In this document: piece by piece, positions 15,786-23,368 of the stretch
Position numbering within the stretch: the stretch's first letter is position 1
Layout of the letters: each line of letters opens with the position of its first letter
Virus record (IMG/VR): IMGVR_UViG_3300044641_007970
Span: 1-25,049 of that record
Origin: a virus
Strand: one strand, 5' to 3'
DNA: 25,049 bases
Notes under the pieces: model-generated
What the model saw: the letters and a program-made list of their open reading frames with translations, nothing else
Databases searched by the model: none
Told to the model about the DNA's origin: nothing
Made by a program: the position numbers and the translations under genes

Positions 15786-18700
15786 TTATAGACCAGCTTG
15801 GATATCACCAGTGTTCTTGATACGCACTGGAATGTAGATGAATTCCACAGCTTTTACTGGTTCAATCGCTACATCTACCCAAAGTTCATTGCGGTCAACT
15901 CTGTCAGGTGTGTTGTTACTAGTATCGCACACAACAGCATAATCGTACAATCCACGATTTACTTTGATGCTGTTGAGTTCTTTTTCAATCTGATTCTTGA
16001 TTTCCTTACGAGTAATTTCATCGTTGGGTTCAAAAATGTATTGACGAGCAATCAGATCCAGCTGACGACGCAAGTAAACAACCAATCTGGATACGTTTAC
16101 ACGATCCAATGCACTGGTTGTGGCACTACGAGTCTTCTGACCGTAGATTGTGATACCACTGTCGCTCAGCACACTGATTGGGTTCACTTTTCCGTTGTAC
16201 AGAACATCACGCAAACTGTTATTTACACCAATGCTCTGGAACAAGCCAGTTGCAGGGTCAATGTATCCAATAGCAGTTGCGTTGTCCACTGTGCCTCTGC
16301 GAATACCTGCTGGAGCAAACCATGGGTAACTCTTCTGGTCACTGCGGATAATGCTGCGCAATACCATGTGACTTGAGGGAACCACACAGTAGTTGCCGTC
16401 CAGGTCACGAGTAAATCCAGCTGGGTAGTAACCAGCCATGTATTCATAGTAGCTCACAAAGCCCTGTTCGTTGTTGTCCACAGCCAGGTTCAGGTTGCGG
16501 CTCCAAGCATCCAGGCTGTTGCTGTCAGCTTCCAGTCTCAGTGGACTGTCCACAATAATGAATGCAGTTTCTTTGCGGTTTACATTGAGCTGAGTCAGTG
16601 TGCTGGTGAGTTCTGGATATCCAGGTGCGCACATCAGGTTGAAGTTGCGAGTTTCTTCCACAGCTTCCACACTGCTGGTCACCGCAGCAGACATCTTGGC
16701 TGCAACCAATGCACGTTGAGCACGACGACCCAGATAAGCCACACCGTACTCGTTGTTGCCGCTGGCACTTACCCAGGCATTTAGATAGCTGGGTGGATTG
16801 TCATAATCAGCAAATGCATTCACCACAAACTGCTTGACGTTCATACCGCTTCTGCGAGTATTGAACAGCAGGATACCACGTGGATATTCAGCATAGCTGG
16901 GGCAGTCAGGATCGGTGTAATCGTAGCTCAATAGGTCCTGGATGGTTGGCAGATCGTCTGTGATAACGTCTTCGCTACCATCAATGCCCCATCTTGCATC
17001 AGCAAAAATAATACCATCGCTGCTGGTGCTATCGGTGTTGTCGATCAATATCCAAGTTGCCAACGCTGCGTTGTAACGATAGATTTTGGGGAAATCTTCA
17101 AAGTTGTCGGTGTTGATCCACAGGTCACCACTCACCAGACTAGCTCCGCTGTTCTGTGTGGTGGGTTCACTTGCACTCACAATTGGTCCGTTGGGGTCAG
17201 TGTTAGCCAAGTTGAAACCACGTGAATCACTGCCGCCATTGAGATAACCTCTCCAGCCTGAACCATCATTGATCATGATGTCAAATTCAGTGGGTTCATT
17301 GTAGTACCAGTAAGTTCCATCAGCAGGATCAGCACTGGGTTCGTTGTCATCCACTGTGTAAGCAGGCATTCTCCAGTTACTTACCCAAATAGCGCCGCTG
17401 TTAACGTCGCTGGCACGAGCACCAGTAGAGATGGTTGTGATGCCAGCATCAGCCAATGGTGTGCCGCTAGTATCTTTGAGTTCCAACACACCACCCAGTG
17501 CGTGAGTAACAGTGATTGCACCGCTGGTTTCAATTCCAGCACTCACGTTGGGAATGTTTGCGTTGTTTAGAGAACTCACGAATGCAGCAGCATTGGTGCC
17601 GCCACTGATAGTCACTGTGGTTGGGCCCTGAATTGCAGCATTACCGGCCACTGTGTAGCGTACAGTAAATTGTTCGGATACCACAAATGTTGGAGCAACA
17701 TTTCCGCCAGTTACGCTGGTCACTCCAGCTCTGCGATTAAACAGCTTGAATGTGGCAGTGTTATTGGCGTCCACATCGCTTTGAATGTATGTCTTGCCCG
17801 AAGCAATAGCCAATCCGCCACTGATTGGATCCAGTGCGTAGATTGCTGCTGCATCGTCGGTATAAACTGGCGTCACCAATTCAGTCCAGGTTTCGCTGGT
17901 GCTGCTGTAACGCTTTACCACAAAACTGGCACCATTGTTGGGACTGGTGGTCTTAAACCAAACAGATCCAGTGGGTCTGGGGTTGCTGCCAGTGGTTGAC
18001 CAAGTTCCACCTGCAGGAGCCTGAGTGTGCTTGCTGTCAACAAATGATGGGCAATTGTAAGCCACGTTGGCACTGATACCCAGTGTGGTGAGTGGCGTTC
18101 CTGTGACGTTGAGGAATGTCACATTGCCCACGTTGGAATTGCAGTATACGCTCAGCTGTCCATTGCTGGTAGCTGCTGCTTTGATGTTGGAAGAATTAAC
18201 CAAATTAACATTGGCCACTGTGGCTGTGAGGTTTGCGCCCACAGTAACATTGCTTCCGTTAATACTGAACACATTGCCAGTGATAGCACTGATGTTTGCT
18301 GTGGTTGTACCAGTAACTGCTGGCCATCCCAGTTGCCAATCGCTGGTTCCCACTTGTGCCCAAGCTCCATACAAGCTGTAGCTGCTGGGTCCAGCAATCT
18401 TGTAGAACAGAGGATTGTCGGTGTTGGTCAAGTCAATGGCATAGTCGCCAGGCTTGCCCACATTGTTGACTGGCTCGCTACCGCTGATGTCAGCTGGATC
18501 TGTGAGCAGGAACAATTTCGCACTGCCAGTTACATTGGATGTTGAAACCTGACTGAATCCTGGTGTGCTCTGATTCCATTCAAAAATACCAAACTTAGTG
18601 GTTGCTACATCCAACCACAGAGTGTTGTTGGCAACACCACCAGTGGGTCTTGCGGAAGAACCAGCTAGTTCGTTTAGGTCAATGTCTGCACGAACGATGT

Positions 18701-19016
18701 AAGCAGCATTGCTCACACCCAATGCACTATAAGCTGCAAACAAGCCATGTTCGTTGAGTTCATAGCCGTGAACAGGGGTTCCAGCACTCACCAAGTAATT
18801 GGGTTTGCCGTACTTGTTAATCAATTCTCTCTGTGAAGTGACCAGGAATACTTTACCAGCGTTAGCTGCTGTAGTGTATTCGGCCAAGTCCCCATTGGGG
18901 TTTGTTTTATCTTGGGCAGTAGCAAGCACAATGAAAGGAACTGTCCCTGCCGCAGCAGGGGTGTAATTGCTTTCATCAATGATTGTTACCTGAACGCCCG
19001 GTGATGTTAACGCCAT
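15786..19016 (-). CDS. 18: Tail sheath protein, T4 gp18-like, enlarged
   Basis: This 1076-aa protein forms the contractile sheath (T4 gp18 is 659 aa). The start (MALTSPGVQVTIIDESNYTP) and the C-terminal sheath domain (NLNLAVDNNEQGFVSYYEY, then PAGIRRGTVDNATAIGY, RLVVYLRRQLDLIARQYIFEPN, VEFIYIPVRI) are clear. The extra length lies between about 120 and 670. Two copies of a repeat ending GTPLTTLGI (306-314) and GTPLADAGI (518-526) are present. Four short beta modules of the form GxxW...Y...W occur near 131-155, 349-380, 566-590 and 630-658. These probably form surface domains on the sheath. The start is supported by TGGAGG, below an AATAAATA promoter. Confidence 0.92.
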   Translation of the reverse strand: MALTSPGVQVTIIDESNYTPAAAGTVPFIVLATAQDKTNPNGDLAEYTTAANAGKVFLVTSQRELINKYGKPNYLVSAGTPVHGYELNEHGLFAAYSALGVSNAAYIVRADIDLNELAGSSARPTGGVANNTLWLDVATTKFGIFEWNQSTPGFSQVSTSNVTGSAKLFLLTDPADISGSEPVNNVGKPGDYAIDLTNTDNPLFYKIAGPSSYSLYGAWAQVGTSDWQLGWPAVTGTTTANISAITGNVFSINGSNVTVGANLTATVANVNLVNSSNIKAAATSNGQLSVYCNSNVGNVTFLNVTGTPLTTLGISANVAYNCPSFVDSKHTQAPAGGTWSTTGSNPRPTGSVWFKTTSPNNGASFVVKRYSSTSETWTELVTPVYTDDAAAIYALDPISGGLAIASGKTYIQSDVDANNTATFKLFNRRAGVTSVTGGNVAPTFVVSEQFTVRYTVAGNAAIQGPTTVTISGGTNAAAFVSSLNNANIPNVSAGIETSGAITVTHALGGVLELKDTSGTPLADAGITTISTGARASDVNSGAIWVSNWRMPAYTVDDNEPSADPADGTYWYYNEPTEFDIMINDGSGWRGYLNGGSDSRGFNLANTDPNGPIVSASEPTTQNSGASLVSGDLWINTDNFEDFPKIYRYNAALATWILIDNTDSTSSDGIIFADARWGIDGSEDVITDDLPTIQDLLSYDYTDPDCPSYAEYPRGILLFNTRRSGMNVKQFVVNAFADYDNPPSYLNAWVSASGNNEYGVAYLGRRAQRALVAAKMSAAVTSSVEAVEETRNFNLMCAPGYPELTSTLTQLNVNRKETAFIIVDSPLRLEADSNSLDAWSRNLNLAVDNNEQGFVSYYEYMAGYYPAGFTRDLDGNYCVVPSSHMVLRSIIRSDQKSYPWFAPAGIRRGTVDNATAIGYIDPATGLFQSIGVNNSLRDVLYNGKVNPISVLSDSGITIYGQKTRSATTSALDRVNVSRLVVYLRRQLDLIARQYIFEPNDEITRKEIKNQIEKELNSIKVNRGLYDYAVVCDTSNNTPDRVDRNELWVDVAIEPVKAVEFIYIPVRIKNTGDIQAGL

Positions 19017-19040
19017 TTTTGTATAGCCTCCAGTTACGAG

Positions 19041-19048
19041 TATTTATT
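19041..19048 (-). promoter_or_regulatory. Late promoter of gp18
   Basis: AATAAATA on the minus strand, 24 nt before the gp18 ATG, followed by the Shine-Dalgarno TGGAGG. Confidence 0.55.
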
Positions 19049-19096
19049 ACTAACCTGGTTTTTCTGGCGATTCACGGCACCTTTTAAAGGGTTTTG

Positions 19097-19104
19097 GGTA
19101 AATA
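19097..19104 (+). promoter_or_regulatory. Late-promoter-like octamer 5 nt before HNH ATG
   Basis: GGTAAATA on the plus strand, then ACAGC (5 nt), then the ATG at 19110, with no Shine-Dalgarno sequence. The first two positions deviate from the consensus. Confidence 0.35.
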
Positions 19105-19109
19105 ACAGC

Positions 19110-19454
19110 ATGAGACCACTATGCAAGGTTTGTCACACCAAGCCCTGTGCTGTGAATTATCACAGAGCAGACAAAATCTACTACAGAAGTCGGTGTGAAA
19201 AATGTTGTAAACAAAAAAACAACCAGAGGTACACCAAACCTCTGTGGCAACTCAGAGGGTACAGAAAAAAGAACACCTGTGACCGTTGTGGGTTTCATAA
19301 CCCTGTGTCACAGGTGTTTGGTGTTTTTTGTGTGGATGGAAACCTATCCAACAACAACATCAACAATTTAAGAACAGTGTGCGCTAATTGTCAAATCTTA
19401 CTAAGCGTTAGTGACACTGGTTGGAGCAAGGCTGATCTGTTTAGTGATTACTAA
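19110..19454 (+). CDS. Small zinc-binding HNH-like endonuclease between gp18 and gp1
   Basis: This 114-aa protein has four Cys pairs: C5xxC8 (LCKVCHTKPCAVNYHR), C29/C32, C57xxC60 (TCDRCGF) and C91xxC94 (NLRTVCANCQ). Segment FCVDGNLSNNNINNLRTV resembles the Asp/His...Asn core of small HNH proteins, with His replaced by Val-Asp. This family recurs in T4-like phages. It is read opposite to gp18 and gp1, and its last 14 nt overlap the end of gp1. Nuclease activity is likely but the catalytic residues are less clear than in the 5543 gene; a small regulatory zinc protein is possible. Confidence 0.7.
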   Translation: MRPLCKVCHTKPCAVNYHRADKIYYRSRCEKCCKQKNNQRYTKPLWQLRGYRKKNTCDRCGFHNPVSQVFGVFCVDGNLSNNNINNLRTVCANCQILLSVSDTGWSKADLFSDY

Positions 19455-20127
19455 CAAAACTTTGAAACATCAACTGATCCACTGACTGATACAACTGTTC
19501 CAGAGATCCGACATTTTGTATCTGATAATCGGTTTTCAAACCCACCCAACTCCACTCGCTGGGATGAATTCCAGGCCACAGATGTTCCATGGTTAATTTT
19601 TTCTTTTGCAGATACTCCAGCTCTTCAGCAGAAGCCGTGTTTTGTCTGATAGCACAGGTAAGCCAAGCTGGTTTTACGCCAGAGTCTCTGTGGATTTCAA
19701 TCAGCTTTCCTTCGCGTTTTTGGATGGCTTTGAGCTCATTGTGAAATCTACAATCACTCACAATCACATTTAATCCCTGATCCAGGTGTCGCTGAATTTG
19801 CTGTTCAGCGGCTGCAATCCAGATATCATTGTGAAAGTGATTTCTCATGACATCCGTACCTATGTGTTGTAGTATCCACCTGGGAGTTAGACTCGGAATC
19901 TGTAATCTTTCAGACCACCAAGGGTCCACTTGCTCACGCCACGCACGACTTTCTTCACTAATGCCGTCCAGCAACTCACGATCCCACCCAAATATAACAC
20001 TGAGTGCATCTTTGAGCGGCCCTGCAAAACTCACACGACGCCAACCAGAATAATTATCCACGATATAATTAGCCACAGTGTCTTTGCCACTGCCAATCCA
20101 TCCCACTATGCCATATACTTGAGCCAT
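19441..20127 (-). CDS. 1: Deoxynucleoside monophosphate kinase, T4 gp1-like
   Basis: This 228-aa protein (T4 gp1 is 241) should phosphorylate dNMPs to dNDPs in phage nucleotide supply. It has the P-loop G9-WIGSGKD-T17, the segment RRVSFAGPLKDALSVIFGWD (compare LAGPIKDALAYAWG in T4), a conserved LQHIGTDVMRNHFHNDIW, and VIVSDCRFHNE in the Walker B region. The start codon has no clear Shine-Dalgarno sequence. It overlaps the convergent HNH gene at its 3' end and follows the 20187 endonuclease with a 59-nt gap. Confidence 0.88.
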   Translation of the reverse strand: MAQVYGIVGWIGSGKDTVANYIVDNYSGWRRVSFAGPLKDALSVIFGWDRELLDGISEESRAWREQVDPWWSERLQIPSLTPRWILQHIGTDVMRNHFHNDIWIAAAEQQIQRHLDQGLNVIVSDCRFHNELKAIQKREGKLIEIHRDSGVKPAWLTCAIRQNTASAEELEYLQKKKLTMEHLWPGIHPSEWSWVGLKTDYQIQNVGSLEQLYQSVDQLMFQSFVSNH

Positions 20128-20186
20128 GTTACTAGTATATAGTATTTGCTAACAACACCCAACAATAATTATTTCAATTAACCAAG

Positions 20187-21197
20187 TCAAAGTTTACAGT
20201 TATCAAAGTGGTGTCTAAACATAACTGGTCCTTTACCTGTTTTACTGCAACGTGGGCAACAATATTCTGTTAATAAATTACTACTACCATCTTCAACTTT
20301 TCGTTTAGATAAACCAACAAAATTATGAACACCGTCTGCATATCTTTCTTTTTGTCTCAAACTGTTAGTGTTTAAAGAGATAGGATAGATGGCAGATTGA
20401 CTATTGGTTGCATCTTCAATCAATTGATCTAATGTTTTATCACAACCCATATCTTTTTTGCTGTTTTCTTGTATAGTTATTAAACGTAAATTAGTCCAGT
20501 GTCCAAGCCAACAAGGAGGAACATTTTGCATAAATCCTGCCTGAATACTAAAAATGTGATCTAATGCCATTTCGCTACGATTTAATCGAGCAGGATTAAT
20601 ATCGTCAAAATGATCTTTCCAACTTTGATTAGTGTATTTCCAAACTTCTTCATAATAACGTCTTCTGTCGGTTCTTAGTTCTTTCGGAGTTGCACCATTT
20701 TTAATTCGGGCATTTGATATCTTTAGTTTAACATCAGAATTCTTACTTGGATTATCAACTCCGTATTTTTTTAAGAAAGTTTTTCTTTGATTTTCTGTTT
20801 GCAACTTAGTATAAGTTGACTTTGACCGATATTTTCTACCATTCAGTACTGCTTCTAAGTTTGATTGCCGGCGTTTTTCATTAATTTCAGGGGTATGACT
20901 ATTTTTAAAATCTCCTCGCAACTCCTGGAATTTTCTTCTAGCTTTATGGTCTTTCGTAGTAAGATACCGATTTTCACACCATTTAACTGGATTGTTTGTA
21001 ACAGGACAAAGAGGTATTTGCCAAATATTATTCATTATATGCCAAACTCTTTGTTTAGGTTTAGCAGTGTCAGGCAAAAAATCTGTTAACTTCAATATTT
21101 CTAGCCAAAGTTCAGGATGAGTTTTATTCAAATATCTAGTTGCTGACTTGTTACTTGACGTATCTGATTGGATAAGTTGAATTAGTATGTCTTTCAT
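20187..21197 (-). CDS. HNH-type homing endonuclease between gp13 and gp1
   Basis: This 336-aa protein starts with a region containing IPLCPVTNNPVKW. It then has the motif FLKKYGVDNPSKNSDVKLKI (139-159), a repeat form often found in free-standing homing endonucleases. The nuclease core is SEMALDHIFSIQAGF (D213-H214), LGHWTNLRLITIQENSKK (N236, N245, K247), an HNH-like His-Asn pattern. The C-terminus has a zinc finger (YCCPRCSKTGKGPVMFRHHF, then DNCK) that caps many phage endonucleases. It is co-oriented with its neighbours but lies outside the T4 gene order. Its ATG is 5 nt below a CATAAATA octamer without a Shine-Dalgarno sequence. It looks AT-richer than neighbouring structural genes, consistent with recent arrival. 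Confidence 0.8.
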   Translation of the reverse strand: MKDILIQLIQSDTSSNKSATRYLNKTHPELWLEILKLTDFLPDTAKPKQRVWHIMNNIWQIPLCPVTNNPVKWCENRYLTTKDHKARRKFQELRGDFKNSHTPEINEKRRQSNLEAVLNGRKYRSKSTYTKLQTENQRKTFLKKYGVDNPSKNSDVKLKISNARIKNGATPKELRTDRRRYYEEVWKYTNQSWKDHFDDINPARLNRSEMALDHIFSIQAGFMQNVPPCWLGHWTNLRLITIQENSKKDMGCDKTLDQLIEDATNSQSAIYPISLNTNSLRQKERYADGVHNFVGLSKRKVEDGSSNLLTEYCCPRCSKTGKGPVMFRHHFDNCKL

Positions 21198-21202
21198 ACT
21201 TT

Positions 21203-21210
21203 TATTTATG
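21203..21210 (-). promoter_or_regulatory. Late-promoter-like octamer 5 nt before endonuclease ATG
   Basis: CATAAATA on the minus strand, then AAAGT (5 nt), then the ATG at 21197. This predicts a leaderless transcript. Confidence 0.5.
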
Positions 21211-21232
21211 CAATCTAAGCCAATTACGAACG

Positions 21233-21988
21233 TTAACCTATGATAAAAGTGATTGGAGTAGAACCATCAACATAATTCTTGAGATCCTCGATCAGTTTAT
21301 CCATTTCTTCTTTGGCTTCGTTCTTTAGAGCTTCACCATTGAGGGTTGTGCCTCCTTGAGGTCCGGCTATCTGTGCAAACTTACTTCGAGCTTCTCCCAG
21401 TGTGTATTTGGACATGCTGTAGGTGTAATCTTTGATCCAGTTACTGATACGATAATCCTGCAACAGATACACTTCTGGTTTCATGTTAAAAGTCCAGAGC
21501 AGGAATGTTTCACCTGAGTTTTGAGGACGTCTAACAATGGTGAGTTTCTTGGTCACTGGATTAAATGTATAGTTCACATACCCACCAAACATACGAGCTG
21601 TCATTTCCTGGTACTGAGTATATAGTTCATAACTGAGCAATCCACCAGTTCGGCCCACTTTGAGTAAGTAGGTGTTCAAGTATCCAGCTTCAAAAGGCTC
21701 AAACTGATTTCCTGCACTCTGTCCAGTGCTACCGATAGTTCTGCGGAAAATCTGTCTCACAGTGGTAACTTCTTGAGGCAGAATATACTCTTGCTGATCC
21801 TCAATTAGATCCAGGAAGGCATAACTTTCTTCCTCAGCATTTTGGCTACGGGCACGGTATGTGGCCACTGCTTTGGCATAGGCCATTTCCAGATGAGCTG
21901 GATCAAGTTCACAGTCCACCATCCCATGACCCAATCGCAACATAGTGTAATCAAAAATTCCCTGCTTTAATTCATCTAGAGATGGCAT
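21233..21988 (-). CDS. 13: Neck protein, T4 gp13-like
   Basis: This 251-aa protein (T4 gp13 is 309) joins the filled head to the tail. It shows an N-terminal helix (LKQGIFDYTMLRLGHGMVDC), then HLEMAYAKAVATYRARSQNAEEE, and the segment AFLDLIEDQQEYILPQEVTTVRQIFRR typical of gp13-like connector proteins. The late part has SNWIKDYTYSMSKYTLGEAR and acidic helices, ending in STPITFIIG. The start is supported by AGGAGA and a CATAAATA late promoter. Its position back-to-back with gp14 and gp15 supports the neck assignment; in T4 gp13, gp14 and gp15 are collinear, here gp13 is inverted. Confidence 0.75.
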   Translation of the reverse strand: MPSLDELKQGIFDYTMLRLGHGMVDCELDPAHLEMAYAKAVATYRARSQNAEEESYAFLDLIEDQQEYILPQEVTTVRQIFRRTIGSTGQSAGNQFEPFEAGYLNTYLLKVGRTGGLLSYELYTQYQEMTARMFGGYVNYTFNPVTKKLTIVRRPQNSGETFLLWTFNMKPEVYLLQDYRISNWIKDYTYSMSKYTLGEARSKFAQIAGPQGGTTLNGEALKNEAKEEMDKLIEDLKNYVDGSTPITFIIG

Positions 21989-22009
21989 TATTGTCTCCTG
22001 TTTACTGGT

Positions 22010-22017
22010 TATTTATG
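22010..22017 (-). promoter_or_regulatory. Late promoter of gp13
   Basis: CATAAATA on the minus strand, 21 nt before the gp13 ATG, followed by AGGAGA. It lies 10 nt from the plus-strand late promoter of gp14. Confidence 0.6.
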
Positions 22018-22027
22018 CTTTTGAAAC

Positions 22028-22035
22028 TATAAATA
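22028..22035 (+). promoter_or_regulatory. Late promoter of gp14-gp15
   Basis: A perfect TATAAATA on the plus strand, followed by TGGAGA and the gp14 start at 22053. It drives gp14, gp15 and the Nudix gene. Confidence 0.75.
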
Positions 22036-22052
22036 CACCTGGAGATACTATA

Positions 22053-23366
22053 GTGCCCAGAATATCACTTTGGCAAGAAGGCAAACACACAGCGGATTAC
22101 AAGTTCATTGATCGCAGAATTGCGGAGATGTTCACGCTGGGTGGAACTTCAATTTTAATACACAAATATCTGGGTCCGGCAGACAACACTGCCAGCATAA
22201 ACACCAGCAACGTCACTGTGAGCGGAAACACTGTACTAAAGTTCACAAACACCAGCAACATCAGTGTGGGACAGTTTGTGTTTGGAACCAACATTCCTGG
22301 CAATACCAAAGTGTGTTCCAAAACTGCCAACACAGTAACCATAACCAATTCGGTAACTGGCAATGTTGTCGCTGGCAGTGGTATCAAGTTCAGCAACACC
22401 AATGACCCCACACAGCCAGTATACACCAATCAGAGCGCATTGAACATACAGGATCTGCTGGTGCTGGAAAATCGAGATCGCAAATACGACACCAGCATCT
22501 ATAACCTCAGAGGCATCTACAACGTACAGGATCTGGATTTTGATCTCAGCCAGTTTGGATTGTTCTTGCAAAACGACACTGTGTTTATCACTTTTCACCT
22601 AAATGAAATGGTGGAACGTTTGGGACGTAAGATCATAAGCGGTGATGTTATTGAAATACCGCACCTCAAGGACTATTATAGTCTGGAGGAAACTGTGCCT
22701 GTTGCACTCAAAAGATTCTATGTGGTGAAAGATGCCATTCGTAGTGCCGAAGGTTACAGTCCCACTTGGTGGCCACACTTGTGGAGAATCAAAGTCAGTC
22801 CTCTGGTAGACAGTCAGGAATACAAACAGATCCTGAACCAGATACAAGCTGGCACAGCTGATACCACACTGAGTGACCTGATCAGCACTGTGACCAAGGT
22901 AAATCAGGTCAATGACGCAGTTATTCAACGTGCTGAACAACTGGTTCCAGAAAGTGGCTATGATGTAACTCCGTTCTGGATTCCGCCCACAAGTGACGGA
23001 ACCAAACAGGGCACACCGCTGCCTCCAGATGCTAGTCCAGTGGAAAAATTTGGTGGTTACTTGGTGGGCACTGGCGCTGCTCCCAATGGTCAGCCAGTGA
23101 CCACTGGCACTGAGTTTCCTGATACTCCCGCAGAAGGCGACTTTTTCCTCAGACTGGATTTCTTCCCCAATCGGTTGTTTAGATTTGACGGAACCCACTG
23201 GATTCGAGTACAGGACGATGTTCGTACGGCTCTCACACATGGATTGGGTGATACGCAAATGGATCTGTTTATCAACGATAACACCACGTTCACTAATAAT
23301 CAGGGTCAGACCGAGACTACCCTGCAAAATCTTAGCACACTTCTCAAACCCGATAGCGATTACTAA
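22053..23366 (+). CDS. 14: Neck protein, T4 gp14-like, with inserted beta domain
   Basis: This 437-aa protein (T4 gp14 is 256) starts at GTG 22053, with GGAG 8 nt before it. Conserved marks are MPRISLWQEGK, DYKFIDRRIAEMFTLGGTSI, then NIQDLLVLENRDRKYD, FDLSQFGLFLQ, TVFITFHLNEMVERLGRK and SGDVIEIPHLKDYY. Residues about 43-117 are a Thr/Asn/Val-rich insert (SNISVGQFVFGTNIPGNTKV, then NTVTITNSV), a motif of the tail-fibre and collar type in environmental phages. Near the end, residues 362-387 have GDFFLRLDFFPNRLFRFDG followed by THWIRVQ, a small module like those in gp18. It closes the head-tail channel with gp13 and joins the tail with gp15. It lies 2 nt before gp15. Confidence 0.88.
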   Translation: MPRISLWQEGKHTADYKFIDRRIAEMFTLGGTSILIHKYLGPADNTASINTSNVTVSGNTVLKFTNTSNISVGQFVFGTNIPGNTKVCSKTANTVTITNSVTGNVVAGSGIKFSNTNDPTQPVYTNQSALNIQDLLVLENRDRKYDTSIYNLRGIYNVQDLDFDLSQFGLFLQNDTVFITFHLNEMVERLGRKIISGDVIEIPHLKDYYSLEETVPVALKRFYVVKDAIRSAEGYSPTWWPHLWRIKVSPLVDSQEYKQILNQIQAGTADTTLSDLISTVTKVNQVNDAVIQRAEQLVPESGYDVTPFWIPPTSDGTKQGTPLPPDASPVEKFGGYLVGTGAAPNGQPVTTGTEFPDTPAEGDFFLRLDFFPNRLFRFDGTHWIRVQDDVRTALTHGLGDTQMDLFINDNTTFTNNQGQTETTLQNLSTLLKPDSDY

Positions 23367-23368
23367 TT

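Noticed and set aside
15798-16376. 192-aa plus-strand frame opposite the sheath C-terminus
   Set aside because: Shadow of the most conserved part of gp18, just after a strong terminator, with no start signals.
18065-18300. Nucleotide repeats in the gp18 insert as a CRISPR array or satellite
   Set aside because: The similarity comes from repetitive Thr/Asn/Val coding within one open frame; no regular repeat-spacer unit is present.
20128-20150. Late promoter for gp1 (TATATACT or AGCAAATA)
   Set aside because: Both differ from the octamer at too many positions to call; gp1 may instead be read from upstream.
22599-23327. 242-aa minus-strand frame opposite gp14
   Set aside because: Antisense to conserved gp14 sequence; composition is that of a complementary strand, with no motif.
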